Shown here: positions 23,276-33,100 of the stretch, one piece after another
Layout of the letters: each line of letters begins with the position of its first letter
Position numbering within the stretch: the stretch's first letter is position 1
From: Bacillota bacterium
Lineage (GTDB): Bacteria > Bacillota > Clostridia > Oscillospirales > Oscillospiraceae
Direction of reading: 5' to 3'
DNA length: 64,000 nt
Assembly (NCBI GenBank): GCA_030529825.1
Contig: JAUMWD010000001.1
Location: 224,935-288,934, forward strand
Notes under the pieces: generated by a model
The model's database searches: none
The model's input: the letters and a program-made list of their open reading frames with translations, nothing else
What the model was told of the DNA's origin: nothing
Program-made: the position numbers and the translations under genes

Positions 23276-23657
23276 CATTGTCATTATCCTCACTTTTATA
23301 CTCAAGCGCTCCTGAACGGGAGGCCTCAATGGCGGCCTTTGCCGCCGCAAGCTCCTCGCGCATGACCTCTATTTTTTCGTCCATTTCGCTGACCTTTGAG
23401 AATAGCTCCTCAAAATGCTCGGGAGAATTCCCCCTGTTCAGCTCATAGTACAGGCGACCGATTTCGTTGAAAACCTTCTGCTGGTCCTCTAACTCGCCGT
23501 TTATCAGGACATTGAGCTTCGCAATATTCGCATAGCATCTTGCGGTGGTGGTGCTGCGGTCATAGGCATCTCTCACGGCATCGGTCTCGGCAATGCTCTT
23601 TGCCTTATTGCCGATGGCTCTGATAGTACCCTTTATCATGCTTGTATAGTTTGCCAT
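23268..23657 (-). CDS. coiled-coil hypothetical protein
   Basis: A 129-residue, highly charged protein, mostly helical. Residues about 55-115 (EDQQKVFNEIGRLYYELN ... EKIEVMREELAAAKAAIEA) form a probable coiled coil, and the tail is acidic (EDNDNDE). There is no signal or membrane segment. It resembles small cytoplasmic Clostridial proteins sometimes carrying a zinc ribbon at the end, but no Cys pair is present here. It lies two bases after lgt in the same direction. Confidence 0.65.
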   Translation of the reverse strand: MANYTSMIKGTIRAIGNKAKSIAETDAVRDAYDRSTTTARCYANIAKLNVLINGELEDQQKVFNEIGRLYYELNRGNSPEHFEELFSKVSEMDEKIEVMREELAAAKAAIEASRSGALEYKSEDNDNDE

Positions 23658-23659
23658 GA

Positions 23660-24529
23660 TTAAGCTCCTTCCTCCTGACGGTTAACGAACATTTTCGCGG
23701 GGTCAGGTTTCTTTACGGCCTTGACTATAAGAATTGCCAGCGCGGCAGCGGCGCTTATGGCGGCAAGAAGCTGGGATACGCGGATATCCGTCTGCCCAAT
23801 ATACAGACTGTCGGTGCGGAGCCCCTCGATCCATGCTCTGCCGAGACCGTACCAGAATATGTACAGCCAAAAGACCTGTCCGTCATATTTGCGCTTACCC
23901 TTCTTTACCCAGATGTGAAGGAGAATGAATCCGATTAAGTTCCAGAGGCTTTCGTAAAGAAAAGTGGGGTGGACATACACTGTTTCCATACCGGGATAGG
24001 TGAGCCCCATGCGGCAGAAAATATCCGTCTCCGCGCCGAAGGCCTCACGGTTCATGAAGTTGCCCCAACGGCCCACAGCCTGGCCGATTAAGAGACCGAA
24101 GGAGGCCAAATCTGTCAAAGCGAAGAAGGGGATTTTTTTTGCTCTGCTCCATATCAGGGCGACGATAATGCCGGTGAGAACACCGCCGTATATGGCGAGA
24201 CCGCCGTTCCATATGGCGATTATTTCGCCGAAGTTTTCCGAGTAGTAATCCCATTTAAAGGCCACAAAGTAAAGCCTTGCGCCGATGACACACAGGGGAA
24301 TCGCCCAGATGATAAAGTCATACAGGTTGTCCTCCGTAAGACCGAAACGGGGCGCACTCTTTGCGCAGTACAGCGCGGCAAGAATCATGCCGCAGGCGAT
24401 GATTACCGCATAAAAATAAATGGGCTTGCCGAAGAGATTAAAGGATGCGGGAGGATTAACCGAAAAATCCCCGAACATGGGGAAGCTGATTTCGGCGCCT
24501 CGCATCATAGTTGCTGTAAGAAGATTCAT
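23660..24529 (-). CDS. lgt: prolipoprotein diacylglyceryl transferase
   Basis: A 289-residue integral membrane enzyme that transfers diacylglycerol from phosphatidylglycerol to the lipobox Cys of prolipoproteins. Several membrane segments are visible. The family signature lies in GRWGNFMNREAFG (about 139-151), with the essential Arg and Asn; HPTFLYESLWN and the late GLGRAWIEGLRTD also match. I start at MNLLTATMM (24529), where GAGG is six bases away. An upstream ATG overlaps the peptidase stop but lacks an SD. It is co-transcribed with the two M16 peptidases. Confidence 0.95.
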   Translation of the reverse strand: MNLLTATMMRGAEISFPMFGDFSVNPPASFNLFGKPIYFYAVIIACGMILAALYCAKSAPRFGLTEDNLYDFIIWAIPLCVIGARLYFVAFKWDYYSENFGEIIAIWNGGLAIYGGVLTGIIVALIWSRAKKIPFFALTDLASFGLLIGQAVGRWGNFMNREAFGAETDIFCRMGLTYPGMETVYVHPTFLYESLWNLIGFILLHIWVKKGKRKYDGQVFWLYIFWYGLGRAWIEGLRTDSLYIGQTDIRVSQLLAAISAAAALAILIVKAVKKPDPAKMFVNRQEEGA

Positions 24530-24537
24530 AATGCACC

Positions 24538-25815
24538 TCATTTAAGCGGCAGTACCACAGACATGGCAAGTCTGTCGTCTGCCAAATACTCTGTGAGGAA
24601 GCTCTCACACTCGCGGATATCAATATTTTCAAGGGTTTCAAAGCTGTCTAACGGATCATAGCCCTCAAAGCAGCCGTCCATGTGGGAAAGGCACAGAGTG
24701 TCAAAGCTCTCAAGACCGCGGAGTCTTGAGCCGAAGGAGGCTTTTCTTATGCGCTCAAACAGCTCTTTATCAAGACCGTTTTCACGCACGCCCGCCACGG
24801 CGGACTTTATCTCCTGAAGCACCGCTTGGGGGTCCTTGCTCTCGCCCTCGAAAATGATAGTGGCCGTGCCTGCCGCATAGTCGGTTTCATAGCCGTAATC
24901 CCGGCTTAAAAGACCACGGGAATAAAGACTGTTATAGAATTTGCCCGACGCGCCGAAGAGCGTTCTCAAGGCAAGCTGGGAAACGATTTTCTGACGGAAA
25001 AGCTCCTTGCCCTTGAGCACGGGTGTTACCTTTGCGCCAATGAAAAACTGGGGTGCGGAGACCTCCATGCGGCTTTCGGTATAGCTCTCAAGAGGAAATG
25101 CGGATTCCGCCTCGCCGAAGTCCACCTCCGGCTTTGAGCCCTCCATGCTGCCCAGCTCCTCAAGGGCAATTTCATAAATGCGCTGCGGGTCAAAATCGCC
25201 TGCAACGCAGAGCACCATGTTCGTGGGATTATAGAAGGCGGCATGGCAGGCATAGAGAGTGTCGGCGGTTATCTCCGCAATGCTCTCCGCGGTACCCGCG
25301 ACCTCATCTCTCATGGGATTGTGCTCATACAGCAGCTTCAAAAGAGAATAATAGGCACAGCGGTAGGGATCATCGTCGCCCATGCCGATTTCCTGCCCGA
25401 TGATGCCCTGCTCCTTGGCAACGCTCTCCTCGGTGAAATAGGGCGTGGAAACAAAGCGCAGCAGCATCCGCAGATTCTCCTCAAAGCCCGTGCTGCAATC
25501 AAAGTAATATGCCGTTGTATCGCCGGAGGTGAAGGCATTGGGCTGGGCGCCGTTCTTTGAAAGTGTGCTCAAGGCGTTGTCGCCGTCGGGCATATCGAAC
25601 ATCTTATGCTCAAGGAAATGGGCAACACCGGCAGGTGTATCATACCATACTCCGTTGAGCTTGAAGCGGCGGCAGGCTCCGCCGTAGCTGGTGGCAAAAA
25701 CGGCATAGCCTTCTTTGAAATCCGGCTTGGGAATTACAATAACGGTGAGACCGTTGGGGAGAACACCCTCATACACGGTCTCGCCGATTTTTCTGTACTC
25801 TTTACTCTTCATCAT
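24538..25815 (-). CDS. ymfH: M16 zinc peptidase, YmfH-like
   Basis: A pitrilysin-family peptidase of about 425 residues. The inverted zinc motif HFLEH lies near residue 68 (PAGVAHFLEHKMFD), with the third zinc Glu expected in the EESVAKEQGIIGQEIGMGDDD stretch. It pairs with the upstream inactive-looking homologue, as in the Bacillus YmfF/YmfH pair that current annotation links to EF-P modification. The start overlaps that gene by 14 nt, with GGAG nine bases before the ATG. It is cytoplasmic (no signal). Confidence 0.88.
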   Translation of the reverse strand: MMKSKEYRKIGETVYEGVLPNGLTVIVIPKPDFKEGYAVFATSYGGACRRFKLNGVWYDTPAGVAHFLEHKMFDMPDGDNALSTLSKNGAQPNAFTSGDTTAYYFDCSTGFEENLRMLLRFVSTPYFTEESVAKEQGIIGQEIGMGDDDPYRCAYYSLLKLLYEHNPMRDEVAGTAESIAEITADTLYACHAAFYNPTNMVLCVAGDFDPQRIYEIALEELGSMEGSKPEVDFGEAESAFPLESYTESRMEVSAPQFFIGAKVTPVLKGKELFRQKIVSQLALRTLFGASGKFYNSLYSRGLLSRDYGYETDYAAGTATIIFEGESKDPQAVLQEIKSAVAGVRENGLDKELFERIRKASFGSRLRGLESFDTLCLSHMDGCFEGYDPLDSFETLENIDIRECESFLTEYLADDRLAMSVVLPLK

Positions 25816-27097
25816 CAGCTTCTTCTCCGTTTCCCCGGAGGAAATACACAGCGTCAAGCACCACGCTGTCGGCAATGGCGATTACATCCTCGCGGCTAAC
25901 ATTTTCGCACAGCTCCGCTAATTCCTCGGGCTCATAATCAAGTCCGTCAATAATATTGGCAAGCCAGAAGCCCTCCAAATCCCCGGCGGAATCGGGGATT
26001 ACACGCAGAGATGAGGCAATGCCCGTTTTTGCGGCATTGAGCTCCTCATCGGATATATTGCCCATTCTCACATCCTCAAGCTGGGCGAGAATTTCGGCCT
26101 TGGCATCCTCGTATTTGTCAAAATCAATGCCTGAAAATACGCACATGAGTCCCTTGTGGGTGTCTACGGTGCTGGTGGCAAAATAGCACAGGGACAGCTT
26201 TTCGCGGACATTCATAAACAGCTTGGAGGTTACTCCGCTGCCATAGACACAGTTGAATACGCTGATGGCGGCAATATCGGGCTCCTCCATACATTCGCCG
26301 AGTCGGAAGCCGAGAGCCAACTTGCCCTGAGTTACATTCAGCTCCTCGGTGAAGTACCTCGGCTCGTTTCCCAATGCGTTCATGCGGATATCCGTTCCGA
26401 TTTCATAGTCGAGCTCGCCTCTGGGCATACCGCAGAGTGCATCGCGGAACACCTCCGCCACTGCCTCGGGCGCCTCACTGCCGCAGTAGAAAATCTCCAC
26501 GGGGCAGGTGGAAATGAGATTGCGATAATGCTTCGTGAGCTTCTGATAATATATGCCCTCGGCGCCGCTTTCCGTGCCGAGACGGGGAACGGCAAAGTCC
26601 TCATAGCAGCACATTTCCTCATATAAACGCTGAACGGAATAGCCGATTTTATCGTTGACACGGCCGCGGATGCGCTCTAACAGCTTTTCCTTTTCGCTGT
26701 CAACATAAGCGGGGAGAAGCAGACCGCCCTTGGTGTTGGGGGAAAGCAGCATTTCGCACATAAGCTCGGCGGCGCTGCGCATGACACCCCTGCCGGGGAG
26801 ATAGGCCGTTGACGGCATATTGGCGTAAAAGCCGATGCATTGAATTTCACCTATGCGGCGCACGACGGGCTCAATGCAGGTGCCGTAAAGCTCGTCAAGC
26901 GCGGCGGAGATGCTCTCCATGTCGGGATGGTATCTGGTGCCGCGGCGCAGAACATAGGGGAGAACTGCGTTCAGGGATGCAGTGTCGCGCCGGTGCTGCG
27001 TAAGCAGGTTTATGCTCATGCAGTCGGTTTTGAATTTTTTCGTGTGCAGGCAGGTGAGGCTTACGCCCGGCAATATCTCTGTTCTGACGGTTTCCAT
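25802..27097 (-). CDS. ymfF: M16 peptidase-like protein without zinc motif, YmfF-like
   Basis: A 431-residue M16-fold protein. The place where HxxEH would stand reads VLPYVLRRGTRYHPDMESIS, so zinc ligands are missing. The later family features remain (GFYANMP, YEEMCCYEDFAVPRLGTESG, and the R/Y pair in FMNVREKLSLCYF). This matches the catalytically incomplete partner in YmfF/YmfH-type heterodimers. The ATG at 27097 has AGGAG eight bases upstream; a TTG two codons earlier is less likely. A TG-extended TATAAT lies upstream. Confidence 0.85.
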   Translation of the reverse strand: METVRTEILPGVSLTCLHTKKFKTDCMSINLLTQHRRDTASLNAVLPYVLRRGTRYHPDMESISAALDELYGTCIEPVVRRIGEIQCIGFYANMPSTAYLPGRGVMRSAAELMCEMLLSPNTKGGLLLPAYVDSEKEKLLERIRGRVNDKIGYSVQRLYEEMCCYEDFAVPRLGTESGAEGIYYQKLTKHYRNLISTCPVEIFYCGSEAPEAVAEVFRDALCGMPRGELDYEIGTDIRMNALGNEPRYFTEELNVTQGKLALGFRLGECMEEPDIAAISVFNCVYGSGVTSKLFMNVREKLSLCYFATSTVDTHKGLMCVFSGIDFDKYEDAKAEILAQLEDVRMGNISDEELNAAKTGIASSLRVIPDSAGDLEGFWLANIIDGLDYEPEELAELCENVSREDVIAIADSVVLDAVYFLRGNGEEADDEE

Positions 27098-27156
27098 TTT
27101 CAATTCTCCTTTGACGGGACTATTGAATTCATTATTAATAAACTATTATACCACAA

Positions 27157-30100
27157 TTATCCTCCGTATGGTATACCTTTTCCGTCGTATTTTTCGCCGT
27201 TTACGGTTATTTCCTCCTCGTTGATCTCAATATTGAGCCTGCCGAGACGAATTCGGCAGCTTGGGAAAGCCTCGGGGAGGGCAGGGCGTATATACAGTCT
27301 GCCGCCCCAAAGCTTCAGTCCCAGCAGCTCCTCGCACACCGCCCTGAAATACCAGCCGGAGGAGCCCGTGTACCAGGTCCAGCCTGCCTCACCAGTATGC
27401 CCGTGGGCGGAATAGACATCCGCAGGTATGACAAAGGGCTCCGCCATATAGCGGCGGAGGTCGTGATTCTCCGGGAGAAGGTCGCGGAGAATGCTCCAGC
27501 CATCCTCCGGTCTTCCCCGCTTTATGCAGGCCATGGCAAGCCAGATCGCTCCGTGGGTGTACTGACCTCCGTTTTCACGGAAGCCTGCGCCGTAGCTTCG
27601 GATATATCCCGGGTTGCGCTCACCGGAGGTAAAGGGCGGAGTAAAGAGCTTCACAATGCCGTTTTCCCGGTCGTAAAGCTCACGCAGAGCACTTTCCAGT
27701 GCCATGTCTATGCGGCTGTTTGATGTGCCTGTGCAGAAGGCCGCCCAGCTCTGGGAAAGAGAATCTATGCGGCACTCTTCGGATTTTGAAGAGCCCAGCG
27801 CCGTGCCGTCGGGCCAGTAGCCACGGAGATACCACGCGCCGTCCCAGGCCTCATCGGCGCTGCGGCACACCGACTCGGCAATGCCGCGGTAGTAATGAGC
27901 ATCAGGTTTACATAACAAAATGAGCAGGTCGGAAAAGCGTTTTACCGTGTTTGCAAAGAAAAAGCTGAGCCACACACTTTCACCCTCGACTCTGTCCATG
28001 CCGTCATTCCAGTCGCCGCTGCCGAAAAACAGCAGACCGTGAGGGCCTTTTCCTCTGGAGATACAGAGGTCAACGGCGCGCTTGGCGTGGTCGATTACCG
28101 TTTCGCAGAGAGAGGATGCCTCGGGAGCTTCGTAGCGGTCACGCTCCTGCTCCGCCAACACAGGTGAGTTTACATAATTCACAAGCTCCCGACAGAAGCT
28201 CATGTCGTCTGTCTTTTCGATATACTCGCAGAGCGCCCACACAAGCCACAGTAAATCGTCGGAGCATCGGGTGCGTACACCTCTGTCGCCGTTGGGAAGC
28301 TCGTGCCACCAGTGCATGACATCCCCCTCAACATACTGATGGCGGCAGCATTTTAATATCTGCTCCCGTGTATATTTCGGGGATATGAGCAGGAGATTGA
28401 CCGCATCCTGAAGCTGGTCACGGAAGCCGAAGGCTCCGCCGCTTTGATAAACCGAGCTGCGCCCCATGAGCCGGCAGGCTATGGTCTGATATGCCGCCCA
28501 GCCACTCATATAATGCGCTAAAGCCTTTTCACGACAATCAAGGCGTAATGCGCCTGCAGTGCTGCGCCAATGACTCTTTGTAAGCTCAAATTCGGCGAAT
28601 GCCGTATCAGGTTTACATAAGTCTGAAATCTCTTCTTCGGAGCAGAAGCCGCAGGCGAGAATCAGAACGGGGGTATCGGCATAGACTGCGGCAAAGCAGG
28701 GAGAACTGATGAAAGAGGTTTTGCCGTCATATTCACCCCGAAGCGCTGAAAGCTCGTCACCCGTCCAGCCGATTGCCTCGCTTGACGAGGCAATGAGAAA
28801 GTCCCTGTCATAAGGAAAACGGGCGGATGAGGCATGAAAAATGCGGTTTACATAATTTGAAGACACCGCCAGAGCATCCTTGTCGCTGTCAGAGAGAATG
28901 AGGGAGGTTTTCCAGCAAAGCTGTCCTGCCGCCGCACCGAGATTTTCGACAATCAGCACCCGAGCATCCGTCTTTTCGGGAACGAAGGCGGTGCATCGGA
29001 AGGCACCGTCACCTATGCGCTTTTCCCACACGGCATAGCCGAAGCCGTACTTCACACGGCAGGGTATTCCGTCATTGGCGGCAAAGAGACTGCAGCGGTG
29101 TCCGTTGGCGCTGAATTCAAGAGTTTCAGGTCCTATTACCGCAAAGGGATCATTGAGCCACGGATTTACTTTACACTCCCGGGCGTTACCGTACCATATA
29201 TTGCCCGTGCCGCTGTCGGCGGCAATGCAGCCGAAGCGTCCGTTCGTGAGAAGCTGTGACCAAGCGCGTGAGGGCAGACTTTGGTTTACATAAAATACAA
29301 AGCTCCCGTCTTTGGCGTATTCATATTTCGGAAGAGTGTCGCTCCTGCGTGGTGCGGATTCGGGAAGATAGTAGCGCACATGACGGCGGCGCATCGGCGG
29401 CGCTTCACCGAAAATTGCAGAGGCACAGTTGCTGACGGCCTCCACTGCCTCCGGAGGAATCAGATGGATGCCGCCGTGGCAGTCGAGTAAGGGCTCAAGC
29501 CCCTGCTCCGTGAGAATATCCCTCACAAGGCTGTGCAGGGGACGGGTATATTCGCCGCCCTCATCCGCCACCATGGCAAGGTCTGCATTTACACCGCATA
29601 AGCGCAGAAGACAGAATTGAAGAACCGCCTTTCTGATGTCCTCACTGTGGGTTTCATAGGGGACATATACAATGGGAAAATCACCGGAAATTCCGTATTT
29701 CCAAAGACTTTCCTTGGAATACCAAGGCTTTTTAAGCTGCCGTGGGAACATGAGACTGCGCAATAAACCCATAGCACTGCCGTACTCCGTTTTACCGAGA
29801 CACAGACGGGCAGCGCACATTGAGGGGATTGCGCCAAAGTCAGCAGAGCCTGCGGACAACATACGCTGCGCCCCTACATAGGCGGCTTCGCACTGCTCCG
29901 CAACGCAGAGAGCAAAACGAAGCTCGCAGCTTTCCCCGGGGGAAAGCTGAAGCTCTGCGGAGGCGCTTACATAGGGTGCGGAAAGAGCGCCGAGAGCGCC
30001 GCAGCGGTCCGCGCTTACACTCATTTTCCTGCTGCAGGCAAGACAAAGCCAGTATTCGGGGCTGTTACCCCGCGGCAGGCGGCGGATAAGGAGAACATCG

Positions 30101-33100
30101 CCGTCCATATGGGCGGTGAGGCCTAAACGCCAATAAGCGGGATGGTTAACATAATCTGAATAATCCGCCAGCACGGGCTCAAAGCTGAAAACCAGCTTTC
30201 CGCATAATTCCCTGTCGGAGCAAAGGGAAACAAAGCGGAGCTCACCATTCTCGCTTCCTGCCGCGGCAAGTCGGCAAACGCTTTCCATACCCTCTCGGCG
30301 GAGACGGTGGATTACCTGTGTTTGACCAAGCTCCCACAGGCAGCTTTCATACTCCTCGTTTGCCTGAGGAAGCAGCGAAAGGCGGCGGCCCTCACATTCA
30401 AAATAGAGCTCCGCGCCGTGACCGTCGCCTATGGGACTTCGGGGCGCGGAATATACGAGCATATCTCCAAGAGTTGAACGGGTAATACCCGATTCGGTTG
30501 ACATAATATTATATTTGCCGTTAGACAGCATGGTGCAGCAGGGATTTTCAAAATCAACGGCGCTGTCTCGCAGAGTCCAGGGAGAGGTCTTTTTTCGCTC
30601 ACCCTTGTCGGCGGCCTCCGCAAGCCGTAAAACGGGGGAATTTAAGGGGAGCTTTTCCTCGAGAAGAGCCTTGTAGGCTCGCATACAGGGCTCTGCCATG
30701 AAGCGTCGGGTGACAATGCCGTTTTTAATGAGGTTCGTCACGGAGAGCATACTCATGCCCAAATGATGCGCCATGTAACAGCGCACCCTTTCACCGCCTG
30801 CACCGCTGCGTGAGGCGGTGAAGTCAATTGCCTCTATAAAGCCGAAGCGCCCCGATGCACCCGTTTCCTCAAGACGGTGCAGATTTTTAATGGCGGAGCG
30901 CGGCTCTGCCGCAAGGGCGAGGAAGGTGGAATAGGGGGAGATTACAAGCTCCGCATCCTGACCGCGCTTTAATGCCAAATCGCCGCAGCCGTGAGCCTTG
31001 TAGCGGTAATTGAGGGCGGAATCCAAAGAGAAAAAGGCGCTTTCGGATATGCCCCACACCCCCGTGGGACTTTTTCGCTTCTGCTGAACATGGAGACAGT
31101 AGCGTGCGGTTTCATATATGAGGCTGTCGGGGCAGAGGGGAAGAAACAGCTCCGGCATGAGGTATTCAAACATGGTGCCTGTCCAGCTTGCCATACCCGT
31201 ATAGCCGTCACTGCGGCGCAGGGCGCGGCTTAAAGCCCGCCAGTGCTTTTTCGGCACATCCCCTTTGGCAACCGCCAAATAGCCGGTGAGCCGTGCCTCT
31301 CCTGCCAGCAGGTCATAATGAGCCGGAGAAAGCTCGTTTTTCTCCAAATCCGCACCAATGCGGAAAAGACAGCGCCTGCGGTCGTAGAGGGGCGAAAAAT
31401 CCATGGGAGCAATCAGCGCCGCAGCCCGTCTTGCAAGAATGGGGCGGTGATGCTCAATCAGACCGTTTTTTAGAGCTATGAGGCTCGCACAGAGGTTGCC
31501 GCTGTCAACGGTGGAAATATAGCGGGGAGACAGGGGGCGCAGTGACAGAGTATCGTACCAGTTGTAGAAATGTCCTCTCCATTTCGGCATACGCTCCAGA
31601 GTATCAAGCATATTTCCGATGAGAGGCAGAGCCGCACCGTGGTCAATGCCCAAATCCAGGGCGCAGAGCGCGGACACCAAGGCAAGACCGATATTGGTGG
31701 GGGAGGTACGGTGGGCAAGCCCCACAGGCGGCTGCTCCTGAAAATTATCGGGGGGAAGGTAATTATCCCCTGCGGTGCAGAAGCTCTCAAAATAGCTCCA
31801 TATATCCGCGGCACAGCCCATGAGATACTTTCTCTCCGATGAGGGAAGCTCGTAGACGGGCTTTGCGGGAACGGACAGAGCAAGGGCGCACAGGGGAGCG
31901 CATATCCAGAAAAGTCCCACGGCCTTTCCCAGCACCGAGGGTGAAAAGACAAATAGCACAGCACCCGATACCACTGCAAACCACATGTTCAGCACATAGG
32001 CGGAAAGACTTCGCTTTTTAAGGTCGGACTGGGCAGAAGTTTCCCATTGCAGAAGATTCTTATGGGAAAGGCACATACGCCACATACTCACCGAGACGGC
32101 GGATAGGGAAATCCACGCCTCATAGGGCAAAAACCACAGACGCACAAAGGTGCGCAGAAATGCCGCACCTAAACCGTGGAACAGCCTGCTGTGATAGCGG
32201 CGGCGAACATTTTCGCTGTTGAGAGCGAAAAAGTCGGTGATGGCAATGAGAAGCTGGGTGCACAGAGACAGCAGAGCCGCGGATGCGGCAAGAATCAAAC
32301 CGCGCTCAGGGTATAGTAATCCCAGAAAAACCGAGATGAAGGTGAGCACGGGAACAAGAGAACGGCGCAGAGAGTCGCATAGTCTGAAACGCTCAATATC
32401 GGGCAAATCCGAGCTTCGCCTGAATATGAAGCCGGCGTTTTGCCAATCGCCCCGAATCCAACGGTGGCTTCTGCGGTAGTAGGATATGGGGGAGACGGGA
32501 AAGCTGTCGGAAAACTCAAGATCGCTGACATAGCCGCCTCGAAGATAGGCACCCTCCGGTGCGTCGTGGGAGAGAATTTTTCCGCAGGGCAGATGCTTTT
32601 CGGAGCAGACAACAAGGCACTCGGCATCAATGATGCCCTTGCCGGAAAAGCCGCCGCGGCGAAACAAGTCCATGTAAAGCTCACCGCAGAGCACGGAATA
32701 GGGCTCGCTGCCGCCGATACCCGCGAAAAGACGGGAAAAATCCGTTGCGGAGGCGGAGCGCAGAGTCGTGCTCATGCGGGGGTGGAGAATACCGTGGCCG
32801 GCAATGACCATGCCGCGCTCACGGTCAAGCACGGGAGCGTTAAGCGGATGGAGCATGGTGCCGATCAGCTCTGTGAGGGAATCGGGATAGGGCCTTGTAT
32901 CCGAGTCAAGAGTGATGATGAACCGTGTTCCCTGAAGCGCGGAGGCATCGCCTGCGGCAACACGAAGCTCTGACTCTTTTCCGCAGAGGAGCTTTGCAAG
33001 AGCCAATACGGCGCCCCGCTTGCGCTCGAAGCCGCAGTAGCTCCGGAGCTTTTTATCCTCTCTGCGGGGACGAAGAAAAAGATAGAAGCCTCCGCCGTAC

